Positions 1-7,026 of a DNA stretch of 14,777 nt are shown here, piece after piece. Origin of the DNA: Cyanobacteria bacterium UBA1186 (GTDB lineage: Bacteria > Cyanobacteriota > Vampirovibrionia > Gastranaerophilales > Gastranaerophilaceae); the NCBI GenBank assembly GCA_002309875.1, contig DBYM01000017.1, positions 1-14,777 on the forward strand, given 5' to 3'. Numbering within the stretch: the first letter of the stretch is position 1; every line of letters starts with the position of its first letter. Below the pieces are notes generated by a model that saw nothing but the letters and a program-made list of their open reading frames with translations, was not told the origin of the DNA and ran no database searches. Both the position numbers and the translations under genes were made by a program.

Positions 1-1185
1 AAACCGCTTTGCCCGATGCAAAAAGTATGCGGTGCATGCCAGTTACAGTTTATAGATTATGATTATCAACTCAGGCTTAAAAAAGAAATTGTTGAGGACC
101 TCTTCAAGGGGGTAAATGTAGTAAAGGGGGGAAATGGGGTAGGGGTAAATGACATAACGGTTGGGAATGTTATTCCAAGCCCCAAAGTCGAAGGTTACAG
201 GAGAAAAATTCAGTATCCGGTTTCTGAAACAAAGGCCTCTAAAAGAATTATTGCAGGATATTATAAACCTGCAACTCACGAGATAGTTAATATAAAATAC
301 TGTCCGATTCAGCCTGAAAACTGTGACAGAATTATTGATTTTATAAGGCAGCACGCTCAGGATTTTGGCATTACGGGTTATGACGAAAAGGATCATTGCG
401 GGGACTTGCGCCACATTGTTATACGTTCGTCCGAATATAATGAAAAGAATTTGGTTATACTCGTAATAAATTCAGAAAAGGTTTTGGATAAGGTTAAAAA
501 GTTAGCAGAAAAAATCTATACTGAATTACCGAATATTGCAGGCGTCGGAATAAACCTGAATCCGAATAAAACGAATCTTATTCTCGGGAAGAAAACAGAA
601 ATTCTTGAGGGCGAATGTTATATTGAAGAAAAATTATGCGGCAAAATTTTTAAAGTGGGAGCAGATACATTCTTTCAGGTAAATCCTTCAAGTGCGGAGA
701 ATATTTTCGGTTACGTAAAAAAATATATTTCGGATAATTTTGAAAACCCAATAATCCTTGATGCCTATGCGGGGATTACGGCTTTCGGGATTTGCCTCTC
801 TGATATTGCAAAAAAGGTAGTGAGCGTTGAGGAAGTAAAAGCCTCCGTAGATTTGGCATTAAAACTTATTAATGAAAATAATATATCAAATATTGAACTC
901 AATAATATGGACGCAGGTGAGTTTTTTGAAAAAGAACTTGACGCAGAACAAAAATTTGACGTAACAGTTCTTGATCCGCCAAGAAAAGGCTGTACAAAAG
1001 AAAGTCTTGATTATGCCGTAAAACTCACAAAGAGCAAAATAATATATGTATCCTGCAATCCTGCAACTCTTGCACGTGATATCAAATATCTGCTCGAAAA
1101 GGGCTGCAAAATAGAAAGCATACAGCCTTTTGATATGTTCCCGCACACTTATCACATTGAAAACATTGCTATAATTTCAGTATGA
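1..1185 (+). CDS. rlmD: 23S rRNA (uracil-5-)-methyltransferase RlmD/RumA family, 5'-truncated by window
   Basis: SAM-dependent enzyme that methylates C5 of a uridine in structured RNA, most likely 23S rRNA. The reading frame is open from base 1, and the in-frame ATG at 16 lies inside the conserved iron-sulfur motif, so the true start and any N-terminal TRAM domain lie upstream of the window. Visible features: the C-x5-C-x2-C cluster motif (bases 10-39) with the fourth Cys in KYCPIQ; the SAM-binding motif LDAYAGITAFG (bases 757-789); DPPRKGC (bases 973-993); VSCNPATLARD with the catalytic Cys (about 1049-1081); and FPHTYHIE near the C-terminus with the general-base Glu. Family membership is clear; which uridine is modified (U1939 or U747 type) cannot be read from sequence. 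A G-rich stretch at 108-145 encodes a Gly/Val-rich insertion before IPSPK. The 3' end overlaps the converging lipoyl gene by 17 bp. Confidence 0.9.
   Translation, partial: KPLCPMQKVCGACQLQFIDYDYQLRLKKEIVEDLFKGVNVVKGGNGVGVNDITVGNVIPSPKVEGYRRKIQYPVSETKASKRIIAGYYKPATHEIVNIKYCPIQPENCDRIIDFIRQHAQDFGITGYDEKDHCGDLRHIVIRSSEYNEKNLVILVINSEKVLDKVKKLAEKIYTELPNIAGVGINLNPNKTNLILGKKTEILEGECYIEEKLCGKIFKVGADTFFQVNPSSAENIFGYVKKYISDNFENPIILDAYAGITAFGICLSDIAKKVVSVEEVKASVDLALKLINENNISNIELNNMDAGEFFEKELDAEQKFDVTVLDPPRKGCTKESLDYAVKLTKSKIIYVSCNPATLARDIKYLLEKGCKIESIQPFDMFPHTYHIENIAIISV
108..151 (+). repeat. G-rich imperfect in-frame tandem duplication with four G-runs
   Basis: Four runs of G (108-112, 126-131, 136-139, 142-145) lie within 38 bases of an otherwise AT-rich gene. 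The 10-mer GGGGTAAATG occurs at 109-118 and again at 142-151, an offset of 33 nt or 11 codons. The encoded peptide repeats Gly-Val-Asn at the same offset. This looks like an in-frame local duplication or simple-sequence expansion. The G-runs could also form a G-quadruplex on the coding strand, with loops of 13, 4 and 2 nt. That is inference only. Confidence 0.55.
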
Positions 1186-1816
1186 AGTTTTCTAATTTAT
1201 GTACAAATTCTTCCTTAGTAATATCAGGAAGAATTTCGTTTACTGTCGTCAGAGAATCCTGTGAAACTTCTTCGTTAAACAATATTTCCAAAAGTTCTTT
1301 ATCGTATCCGAAAAGGATTGAGCCGTGCTGTAAAATATAACCGTTCTTACGGTACTGTGCAGAACCGATTATTTTCTTACCCTTATAACAGACATCAGCA
1401 CCTGTGGAAATCAACATACAATAATCGTGATTCGGGCTTTTACATTTTCCCCCGCCAAATTCCAATTCGACTCCCAGTGTTTTAAAGAACTCAATCAAAA
1501 TGCCGGATATGTATTTATACGACTCTTTTACGGTTTCTCCATTCGGTATTACCGAAACGGGCGTAATATAACTGTACGTGATTTCATCGTCATGGAGTAA
1601 TGCTCTCCCTCCGGTAACTCTGCGGACAACATCAATACCATTAAAAGAATTAGTCTCGACCTCCTGATTACGGCCTAAAGAAACACATTTGGGGGACCAC
1701 GCATAAAGCCTGAAAACGGGCTCAGATGACTGTTCTTTTATAGCATTATCAAGCAAATCAGAATCGATTTGCATATTCTCCTTGCCCGTATATGTACCAA
1801 ATTTAATGTATTTCAT
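1169..1816 (-). CDS. LipM-like octanoyl-[GcvH/lipoyl domain]:protein octanoyltransferase (BPL/LplA/LipB fold)
   Basis: A 215-residue member of the biotin/lipoate protein ligase family that probably transfers octanoyl groups during lipoyl cofactor assembly. Visible motifs: VVRRVTGGRALLHDDEITYS (residues 63-82), the lipoyl-binding signature; a Cys at 133, thirteen residues before the G of GKKIIGSAQ (146-154), the spacing I recall for the LipM acyl-thioester Cys; and ILQHGSIL (161-168). Together they point to LipM or LipL rather than a true LplA ligase. It is shorter than Bacillus LipM (about 278 residues), lacking C-terminal sequence. Its start overlaps the end of the upstream dGTPase gene by 14 bp, so the two are probably co-transcribed and translationally coupled; the Shine-Dalgarno site is weak (AAGAG). 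Alternatives are an amidotransferase (LipL) or a lipoate ligase. Confidence 0.8.
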   Translation of the reverse strand: MKYIKFGTYTGKENMQIDSDLLDNAIKEQSSEPVFRLYAWSPKCVSLGRNQEVETNSFNGIDVVRRVTGGRALLHDDEITYSYITPVSVIPNGETVKESYKYISGILIEFFKTLGVELEFGGGKCKSPNHDYCMLISTGADVCYKGKKIIGSAQYRKNGYILQHGSILFGYDKELLEILFNEEVSQDSLTTVNEILPDITKEEFVHKLENFILKL

Positions 1817-2837
1817 CTGTTATTCTCTTAAAGAGTGCATCTTCATTCAAACCCTCTTTTAAGGGTTTCGGGATAAACAAGTCTTCGTATTTCCTGATTG
1901 CGTATTGGTCTGTCATGCCCGAAATATAGTCCGCAACAAGTGCAGGGATTTCATCTTTATCGCAATATGCCGTTAATTTATCAGTATAATACTCGTACAA
2001 GGACTTAACGATATTTCTTGCTTTCTTTTCTTCCGATTTGGTCACGGGGTCAAGGTAAACATTCTGAAACATCCACTCCCTCAATTTTTTAACATAAAAC
2101 CACCCTTCTTCGGACATTGCAACTTTCGGCTTACCCATTGAAGTATTTATAATATCAGTTATCATCTTACCTAACCTGTCTGACTGTTTATGCGAAAAAT
2201 AGTTCAGACAGTCCTTCGGCAAATCGTCTTCGGAAATAACTCCCGCTCTTACGGAATCCTCAATATCGTGGTTAATATACGCAATTTTATCCGCATACTG
2301 TACAACCTGCGCCTCGGGAGTTTTGGGCTTATATCCCCAGGAGTGCGTCAATATCCCGTCAATTGTTTCCTGACACAGATTCATATCCTCAAGAACTTCG
2401 ACCACTCTGACACTCTGAATATTATGATAAAATCCAGTCGGCAATAGTTCATTCAGAATGCCCTCACCGCAATGTCCGAAAGGAGTATGACCTAAATCGT
2501 GCCCTAAAGATATTGCCTCCACCAAATCTTCATTCAATCTCAAGGCTCTGCCGATAGTTCTCGCTATTTGGGAAACTTCAAGCGTATGCGTAAGCCTTGT
2601 CCTGAAATGGTCATTATACGGAGACAGAAAGACCTGCGTTTTATGTTTAAGCCTCCTGAAAGACTTTGAATGGAGAATTTTATCCCTGTCCCTCTGAAAC
2701 TCCGTTCTTATGGGATATTCATCAAATCTCTCTCTCTTTCTGCCTTTAGTTTCACGGGATTTTGTAGCATAAGGAGCCAAAAACTCAAACTCCAAATCCT
2801 CCAATCCCTCTTTAACGGTTTTTATCTTTTCAGTCAT
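1803..2837 (-). CDS. dgt: Deoxyguanosinetriphosphate triphosphohydrolase-like protein (HD domain)
   Basis: An HD-domain dNTP triphosphohydrolase that cleaves dGTP or other dNTPs to deoxynucleoside plus triphosphate, helping to set nucleotide pools. Visible in order: RTEFQRDRDKILHS (residues 44-57); FRRLKHKTQVF (60-70); RTRLTHTLEVSQIAR (79-93) with the first metal His; GHDLGHTPFGH (112-122) with the HD pair; and YADKIAYINHDIED (181-194) with the distal metal Asp. At 344 residues it fits the short Dgt-like family. I place the start at the ATG at 2837, not the one 15 nt further upstream (2852), because the upstream ATG overlaps a near-perfect -10 box (2844-2849) and would lie before the transcription start. 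There is no Shine-Dalgarno site, and the predicted mRNA would begin at or within a base or two of the ATG. The lipM-like gene follows with an overlap. Confidence 0.9.
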   Translation of the reverse strand: MTEKIKTVKEGLEDLEFEFLAPYATKSRETKGRKRERFDEYPIRTEFQRDRDKILHSKSFRRLKHKTQVFLSPYNDHFRTRLTHTLEVSQIARTIGRALRLNEDLVEAISLGHDLGHTPFGHCGEGILNELLPTGFYHNIQSVRVVEVLEDMNLCQETIDGILTHSWGYKPKTPEAQVVQYADKIAYINHDIEDSVRAGVISEDDLPKDCLNYFSHKQSDRLGKMITDIINTSMGKPKVAMSEEGWFYVKKLREWMFQNVYLDPVTKSEEKKARNIVKSLYEYYTDKLTAYCDKDEIPALVADYISGMTDQYAIRKYEDLFIPKPLKEGLNEDALFKRITDEIH

Positions 2838-2843
2838 AACTAT

Positions 2844-2873
2844 ATTATACATAGTAATATTTCACATTGTCAA
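2844..2873 (-). promoter_or_regulatory. Sigma-70-type promoter for dgt-lipM
   Basis: Reading the minus strand, a consensus TTGACA (-35, 2868-2873) is followed by an 18-bp spacer and a consensus TATAAT (-10, 2844-2849). Only six bases separate the -10 box from the ATG at 2837, which predicts transcription starting at or beside the start codon. Confidence 0.8.
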
Positions 2874-2895
2874 AAGCTCGTAATTAGTGTATCAT
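2867..2895 (+). promoter_or_regulatory. Sigma-70-type promoter for the mgtC-like gene
   Basis: TTGTCA (-35, 2867-2872), a 17-bp spacer and TATCAT (-10, 2890-2895) precede the mgtC-like gene. The -35 box occupies almost the same bases as the -35 box of the divergent dgt promoter (2868-2873), so the two polymerases should compete for the site. Confidence 0.65.
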
Positions 2896-2918
2896 AGTTG
2901 TATCAAGAGAGGGTGTCT

Positions 2919-3635
2919 ATGGAATTATTAAGTATGGATTTTGCAGTAAGAATTATTTCTGCGGTAATATTAGGATTTTTACTCGGTTTAGAAAGAGAAT
3001 TGACAAACAAGTACGCAGGCCTAAGGACACATATATTGGTATGTCTCGGCGCATGTATTTTTACAATTCTTTCAATATATGGTTTCCCGACATTTGCTGA
3101 CGGAGATAACGTCATAACAAGCCAGGCGACGGGTATAAGGGATACCGGCCGTGTTGCCGCACAAATAGTTACAGGTATCGGTTTTATCGGCGCAGGAACG
3201 GTACTCAGAAACGGTCCGATAATTATAGGGCTTACAACTGCCGCAACCCTGTGGATTAGTGCCGCTATCGGTATGGCCTGCGGAGTAGGAATGTACGATG
3301 TTGCGGTAATTGCGACTTTGATTTCAGTTGCAGTTCTTACTTTAATAAGAATTTTTGAAAAGAAAATTCTGCCCGCAAGCATCAAAAGAAGCCGCAGAAT
3401 TAAAGTGACACTTTATTGCAACGGGGAAGACGTAAAAAATATTCAGGATTACCTGAGTTGTACAGTAGATAATATCGAAGAATTTTCCTCAAAAAAACTT
3501 GTCGAAAATCCTGAAAAATCAAAGATTTCATCAACGTTTGAACTCGGAAATAAGAAATTGTGCAACAATATTTATAACAAATTGTCGGAAATGTGCACCC
3601 CCGATTCAATCACAATGCAGGAATTAAATGATTAA
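2919..3635 (+). CDS. MgtC/SapB family inner-membrane protein
   Basis: A 238-residue membrane protein of the MgtC/SapB family. Its role is usually tied to Mg2+ limitation, acid or intracellular stress, or F-ATPase modulation; the exact role here is unknown. The N-terminal half has the conserved family motifs GFLLGLERE, RTHILVCLGA, AAQIVTGIGFIGAGTVL and GLTTAATLWISAAIGMACG in about five hydrophobic segments. A soluble C-terminal domain (from about residue 155) resembles the ACT-like tail of longer members. The ATG at 2919 is chosen because AAGAGAGGG (2905-2913) sits at normal Shine-Dalgarno spacing before it; an upstream TTG at 2898 lies at or before the expected transcription start. The stop overlaps the start of the next gene by 8 bp, so the two are likely coupled. 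Confidence 0.88.
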   Translation: MELLSMDFAVRIISAVILGFLLGLERELTNKYAGLRTHILVCLGACIFTILSIYGFPTFADGDNVITSQATGIRDTGRVAAQIVTGIGFIGAGTVLRNGPIIIGLTTAATLWISAAIGMACGVGMYDVAVIATLISVAVLTLIRIFEKKILPASIKRSRRIKVTLYCNGEDVKNIQDYLSCTVDNIEEFSSKKLVENPEKSKISSTFELGNKKLCNNIYNKLSEMCTPDSITMQELND

Positions 3636-4965
3636 AGAAAAGAAAAAGATAACCAAATATAACTACAAAAAAAGCACCCAGGAGATTATTAATGAATATT
3701 TAAGAACTATCGGGTTATCAATACTTGCTGCCGTAGTCATAACAACTGCACTCGCAATCAATGCCCGTTCGGAAATGATTAAAAATTTATATGCAAATGA
3801 AGCCGAATTGAAGAAAATGGATAAACAGATTGCAATGCAGATAATTGAACGTTCCGATCTGACAAACGACCTGCAAAATAAAACTTATATGGTCTGTATG
3901 CACGTCGGTGATTTATATAATACGGCAGGAGACTACGAAAATGCACAAAAAGCATTTGAATTAGCAGTACAAAAGGCTAAAACAGGGGTTTATAAACCCT
4001 ACGCAAAACTGATTCCGACACTTGTAAATCAGGAAAAGTTTAAAGAAGCGGAAGATGTTTTAAACAGTATAAAAGACCACACAAACAGAGAACTTATTAA
4101 GTTTAAAACCCGTTCGTACATAGTTATCGGTGATAAATATTATTCAATGGGCAAACCTATTTCAGCCGCAAAAAGTTATGAACATGCCAAATTCTACTAC
4201 GACAAATTCTCTAAAAAAGACAAATTTATAGATGAGGCAATTGTAAAGAGAATCGTCCGTGCTTATGTACAATCTGCGGATATAATGGTGAAATCGGGGT
4301 ACAATTCAGAAGCAATAAGATTTCTGAAAAAGGCTGAAAAATATATGCCCGATGACACAATAATCAAATATAAACTTGCAATTGTTCTTGCAGATACTGA
4401 CCCTGAAAAATCAGTAGAATATTTTGAGCCGCTTCTTGAAAAAATACCGCAGGATATTGATTATGGTGTTTATGACAGTGCGCTTATGAAAGCGGCAAAT
4501 ATTGCAGACCTTGACGACCGCCCGACAAAAGCAAAATATTACAGATACAGAATTCATTCAATAGATATGTTCATAACACGGAAAGTCGTTTATAAGAACG
4601 ATATTGAAACAAACCTTACTGCTTTTAATGTCAGAAAGGCACTGTTTACTTATCCGCTGAGAGCGACCTATTCCTTTAAAAATGTATCAAACAATAACAT
4701 AATCAATCTTATGGGAGATTTTGTTCTTTGCCGTAATGATAAGCCTGTTGAAACAATTACACGAGTAGTATCCGATAAAGATAAGCCGTTGTTAATGTAT
4801 GAACAGGAGCCTAACTCCGTAAATATCAAGTTTAAAAAAGCAATCTTCAGTAAAAAAGACCTTGAAGATTACACTATAAAAGTATATTTATACAAAGACG
4901 AAAAGTACAAAACTCTTGTATTCGAAAGTACTATTCCGGTAAAATCCTTTGATTTAAGCAAATAA
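3628..4965 (+). CDS. Membrane-anchored tetratricopeptide-repeat protein with C-terminal beta domain (function unknown)
   Basis: A 445-residue protein that I cannot assign to a named family. A basic N-terminus (KEKKKITKYNYKK) is followed by one membrane span (about residues 26-45), then a charged helical stretch (50-80). TPR-like helix pairs run from about 88 to 310, the clearest being GDLYNTAGDYENAQKAFELAVQKA (94-117) and others near 168-190, 220-240 and 250-272. A C-terminal part (about 318-440) is rich in short beta-like segments. The positive-inside rule suggests a short cytoplasmic tail and an extracytoplasmic TPR region. The start overlaps the mgtC-like gene by 8 bp, with AGGA about 7 nt upstream, indicating translational coupling. 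TPR proteins usually hold partners together; a scaffold role at the envelope is inference. Confidence 0.75.
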   Translation: MIKEKKKITKYNYKKSTQEIINEYLRTIGLSILAAVVITTALAINARSEMIKNLYANEAELKKMDKQIAMQIIERSDLTNDLQNKTYMVCMHVGDLYNTAGDYENAQKAFELAVQKAKTGVYKPYAKLIPTLVNQEKFKEAEDVLNSIKDHTNRELIKFKTRSYIVIGDKYYSMGKPISAAKSYEHAKFYYDKFSKKDKFIDEAIVKRIVRAYVQSADIMVKSGYNSEAIRFLKKAEKYMPDDTIIKYKLAIVLADTDPEKSVEYFEPLLEKIPQDIDYGVYDSALMKAANIADLDDRPTKAKYYRYRIHSIDMFITRKVVYKNDIETNLTAFNVRKALFTYPLRATYSFKNVSNNNIINLMGDFVLCRNDKPVETITRVVSDKDKPLLMYEQEPNSVNIKFKKAIFSKKDLEDYTIKVYLYKDEKYKTLVFESTIPVKSFDLSK

Positions 4966-4969
4966 AAAA

Positions 4970-4988
4970 GCTTCTCTGTTTGAGAAGC
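4970..4988 (-). terminator. Small hairpin with U-tract on the minus strand
   Basis: A 7-bp GC-containing stem (GCTTCTC / GAGAAGC) with a 5-nt loop lies just after the TPR gene stop. Six A residues on its left become a U-tract when read on the minus strand, so it fits a second intrinsic terminator for leftward transcription from the ABC ATPase gene. On the plus strand it lacks a U-tract. Confidence 0.45.
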
Positions 4989-5066
4989 GGAGGAAATAGG
5001 GAAATTTAGGAAAGGATTTAGGATTAAACTTTTTGTTCTTGCATCTTACATATATATAAAGTATAT

Positions 5067-5099
5067 AAAAATACTTCAATTTCAGATTGGAGTATTTTT
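5067..5099. terminator. Bidirectional intrinsic terminator
   Basis: A 14-bp stem (5067-5080 with 5086-5099, one G-U pair) closes a 5-nt loop (5081-5085). Five A on the left and five T on the right give a U-tract in either direction. It sits between the convergent TPR gene and ABC ATPase gene and can end both transcripts. Confidence 0.75.
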
Positions 5100-5122
5100 G
5101 TTACAAAACTTAATATTTAAAA

Positions 5123-5905
5123 TTATCTTCTTAAGGAAGGAACAGAAGACAAAAGGGTTTTGGTGTATTCTGCCTGAGGATTATTAAAAATCCTTGCAGT
5201 ATGATTTTCTTCAACTAATTTGCCATAATACATTATTCCGACCCTGTCGGCCAAATACCTGATTACGTTCATATCGTGAGAAATGAATAATATGGCTAAA
5301 TTGCGTTTCATTCTGAGCGATTTCAAAAGGTTTATAATCTGAGCCTGAATGCTTGCATCTAAGGCACTCACGGGCTCGTCAGCAATAAGAAGTTTCGGAT
5401 TTAATATCAATGCTCTTGCTATTGCAATTCTCTGTCTTTGACCGCCCGAAAACTCATGTGGGTATAAACTCAAACAACTTTGCGAAAGTCCGACATCGTC
5501 GAGCACTTGAGAAATCATCTCGTTCTTCTCAGATTTATTGTATTTTGTATTAATATCAAGCGGCTCTTTTAAAATATCACCAATCTTCATTTTCGGATTT
5601 AAACTCGAATACGGATTCTGAAATACCATCTGAACATTCAGCGGATATTCTTTCTTCTCAATTTTTGACTGAGAATATATTGATTTTTGGTCAAAAAGGA
5701 TATCTCCGCTAACGGGTGAAATAAGTTTAACAATTGCTTTTGCTAAAGTTGATTTACCGCAGCCGGATTCGCCTGCAAGCGCATAAATTTCACCTTCTCC
5801 AATCCCCATGGAAACATTATCGACCGCCCTGGTAACTGACGTCCGCTCCCGGTTAACATTCTTGTATTCAATAGACAGATTTTTTGTTTCAAGTAAAAAT
5901 TTCAT
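5123..5905 (-). CDS. Oligopeptide/dipeptide-type ABC transporter ATP-binding protein (OppF/DppF-like)
   Basis: A 260-residue ATPase that would power uptake of peptides, or of nickel or other solutes, through a membrane permease pair. Visible: Walker A GESGCGKST (residues 45-53), Q-loop FQNPYSSLNP (95-104), signature SGGQRQR (153-159), Walker B KLLIADEP (171-178), D-loop SALD and switch His in ISHD (208-211). FQNPYSSLNP, PHEFSGGQRQRIAIARAL and the C-terminal YTKTLLSSVPS are typical of the OppF/DppF group. No permease, binding protein or partner ATPase (OppD) lies next to it here, so partners must be upstream of its start elsewhere or encoded at another locus. No Shine-Dalgarno site is evident before the ATG; the leader is very AT-rich. 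Confidence 0.88.
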   Translation of the reverse strand: MKFLLETKNLSIEYKNVNRERTSVTRAVDNVSMGIGEGEIYALAGESGCGKSTLAKAIVKLISPVSGDILFDQKSIYSQSKIEKKEYPLNVQMVFQNPYSSLNPKMKIGDILKEPLDINTKYNKSEKNEMISQVLDDVGLSQSCLSLYPHEFSGGQRQRIAIARALILNPKLLIADEPVSALDASIQAQIINLLKSLRMKRNLAILFISHDMNVIRYLADRVGIMYYGKLVEENHTARIFNNPQAEYTKTLLSSVPSLRR

Positions 5906-5960
5906 ATATGTATATTAACATTATTCATAAATAAAATAAATGTATATGAAGGCAATTCTA

Positions 5961-5969
5961 TGGTAAAAT
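5961..5969 (+). promoter_or_regulatory. Possible extended -10 promoter for the AI-2E-type gene
   Basis: TGGTAAAAT matches an extended -10 element (TGn plus TAAAAT at 5964-5969), about 30 bases before the start codon. No good -35 box is present at 17 bp, as is tolerated by extended -10 promoters. Confidence 0.3.
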
Positions 5970-5998
5970 TGTCATAGTTAGAAACAGGGGGATTAATA

Positions 5999-7024
5999 AT
6001 GTTTGAGAAGGGATTTCAAAAACACATTACCGCTAAAAATATAATATTTTTTGTAATAACAATATTATTGCTTGTATTTATTACCAAAATCAAAGATATC
6101 GCAATATTATTTTTTGCGGCATACGTAATCGCATGCTCTCTCAATCCGCTAGCAGACATATTGGAAAAGAAAATGAAACGAAGCGTAGCATCTGCAATAG
6201 TTATTTTGCTTGCTTTATCGTTAACTACAGCCTTGTTTATTCCGATTATCGTACTCGGCGGGCAGGAAATAAAATCACTTATTGACCACTTCCCTGCTTA
6301 TATAGATAACATAAAATTATTTATGACAAACACTCCGATAATAAACAATTCACATATTGCGCAAATGGATATGGGTGCATTTATCTCATCTGCATCGGGG
6401 TTTACTTCAAAATTTGTTAACCAGTCAATAAATGCGAGTATGAATATGGCGGCGGCTTTCATTTATATCATCGCCGCAGTAATTATAATATATTACTTTA
6501 TGGCTGACAAAAAAGTTATTAAAGATGCTTATTTAAAAATGTTCCCGTCAGAAATGAAAGATAAGGCGGGCAGCATACTTGATACGATTTCACAAAAAAT
6601 CGGCGGATATGTTATTGCACAAGCCGCAACAATGACCAGCGTAGGAATAATAATGGGGTTTGGATTATTCATCTGCGGTATTGAATATGCCTTTCTGCTC
6701 GGCTTATTAACTGCGATTTTGGATATCATTCCCGTCATCGGTCCTGCAATCGCCCTTTTAATCTGTCTGATAACAACATATAAAGCAGGTGCGGTTGCAA
6801 TGGGTTTGGTTGTTCTTGTATTTGCGGTAGCACAACTCGCAGAAAACAATCTGTTAAGGCCCTATATTTTCGGGAAGATATTAAACATACACCCGCTCAT
6901 CATATATCTTTTTATATTTATAACCGCGCAATATCTTGGGCTTATCGGAGTAGTGTTTGCTCCCGCAATCGCTGCAACGGTATGCGTTCTTGTCGATGAA
7001 CTGTACATCAAGAGTGTAAATTGA
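5999..7024 (+). CDS. AI-2E/PerM family membrane transporter
   Basis: A 341-residue polytopic membrane protein of the AI-2E transporter (UPF0118/PerM) family, whose members include the AI-2 exporter TqsA and Na+/H+ or sporulation-channel relatives; the substrate here cannot be told. Hydrophobic segments lie at about residues 13-29, 31-47, 64-88, 149-168, 208-228, 230-262, 263-283 and 298-335, with a soluble stretch between the third and fourth. The family signature is visible as LLTAILDIIPVIGPAIALL (236-254), together with AENNLLRPYIFGK (281-293). A G-rich Shine-Dalgarno site (5986-5992) is well spaced from the ATG. The stop overlaps or abuts the start of the radical SAM gene, so the two should be co-translated. 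Confidence 0.88.
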   Translation: MFEKGFQKHITAKNIIFFVITILLLVFITKIKDIAILFFAAYVIACSLNPLADILEKKMKRSVASAIVILLALSLTTALFIPIIVLGGQEIKSLIDHFPAYIDNIKLFMTNTPIINNSHIAQMDMGAFISSASGFTSKFVNQSINASMNMAAAFIYIIAAVIIIYYFMADKKVIKDAYLKMFPSEMKDKAGSILDTISQKIGGYVIAQAATMTSVGIIMGFGLFICGIEYAFLLGLLTAILDIIPVIGPAIALLICLITTYKAGAVAMGLVVLVFAVAQLAENNLLRPYIFGKILNIHPLIIYLFIFITAQYLGLIGVVFAPAIAATVCVLVDELYIKSVN

Positions 7025-7026
7025 GT

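Noticed and set aside
2898..2918. Upstream TTG start for the mgtC-like gene
   Set aside because: It sits at or before the predicted transcription start, and the Shine-Dalgarno site AAGAGAGGG lies after it, fitting the ATG at 2919.
4989..5066. Possible small gene or small RNA in the purine-rich spacer after the TPR gene
   Set aside because: GGAGG is present, but no start codon at proper spacing opens a frame of useful length, and no clear promoter is seen.
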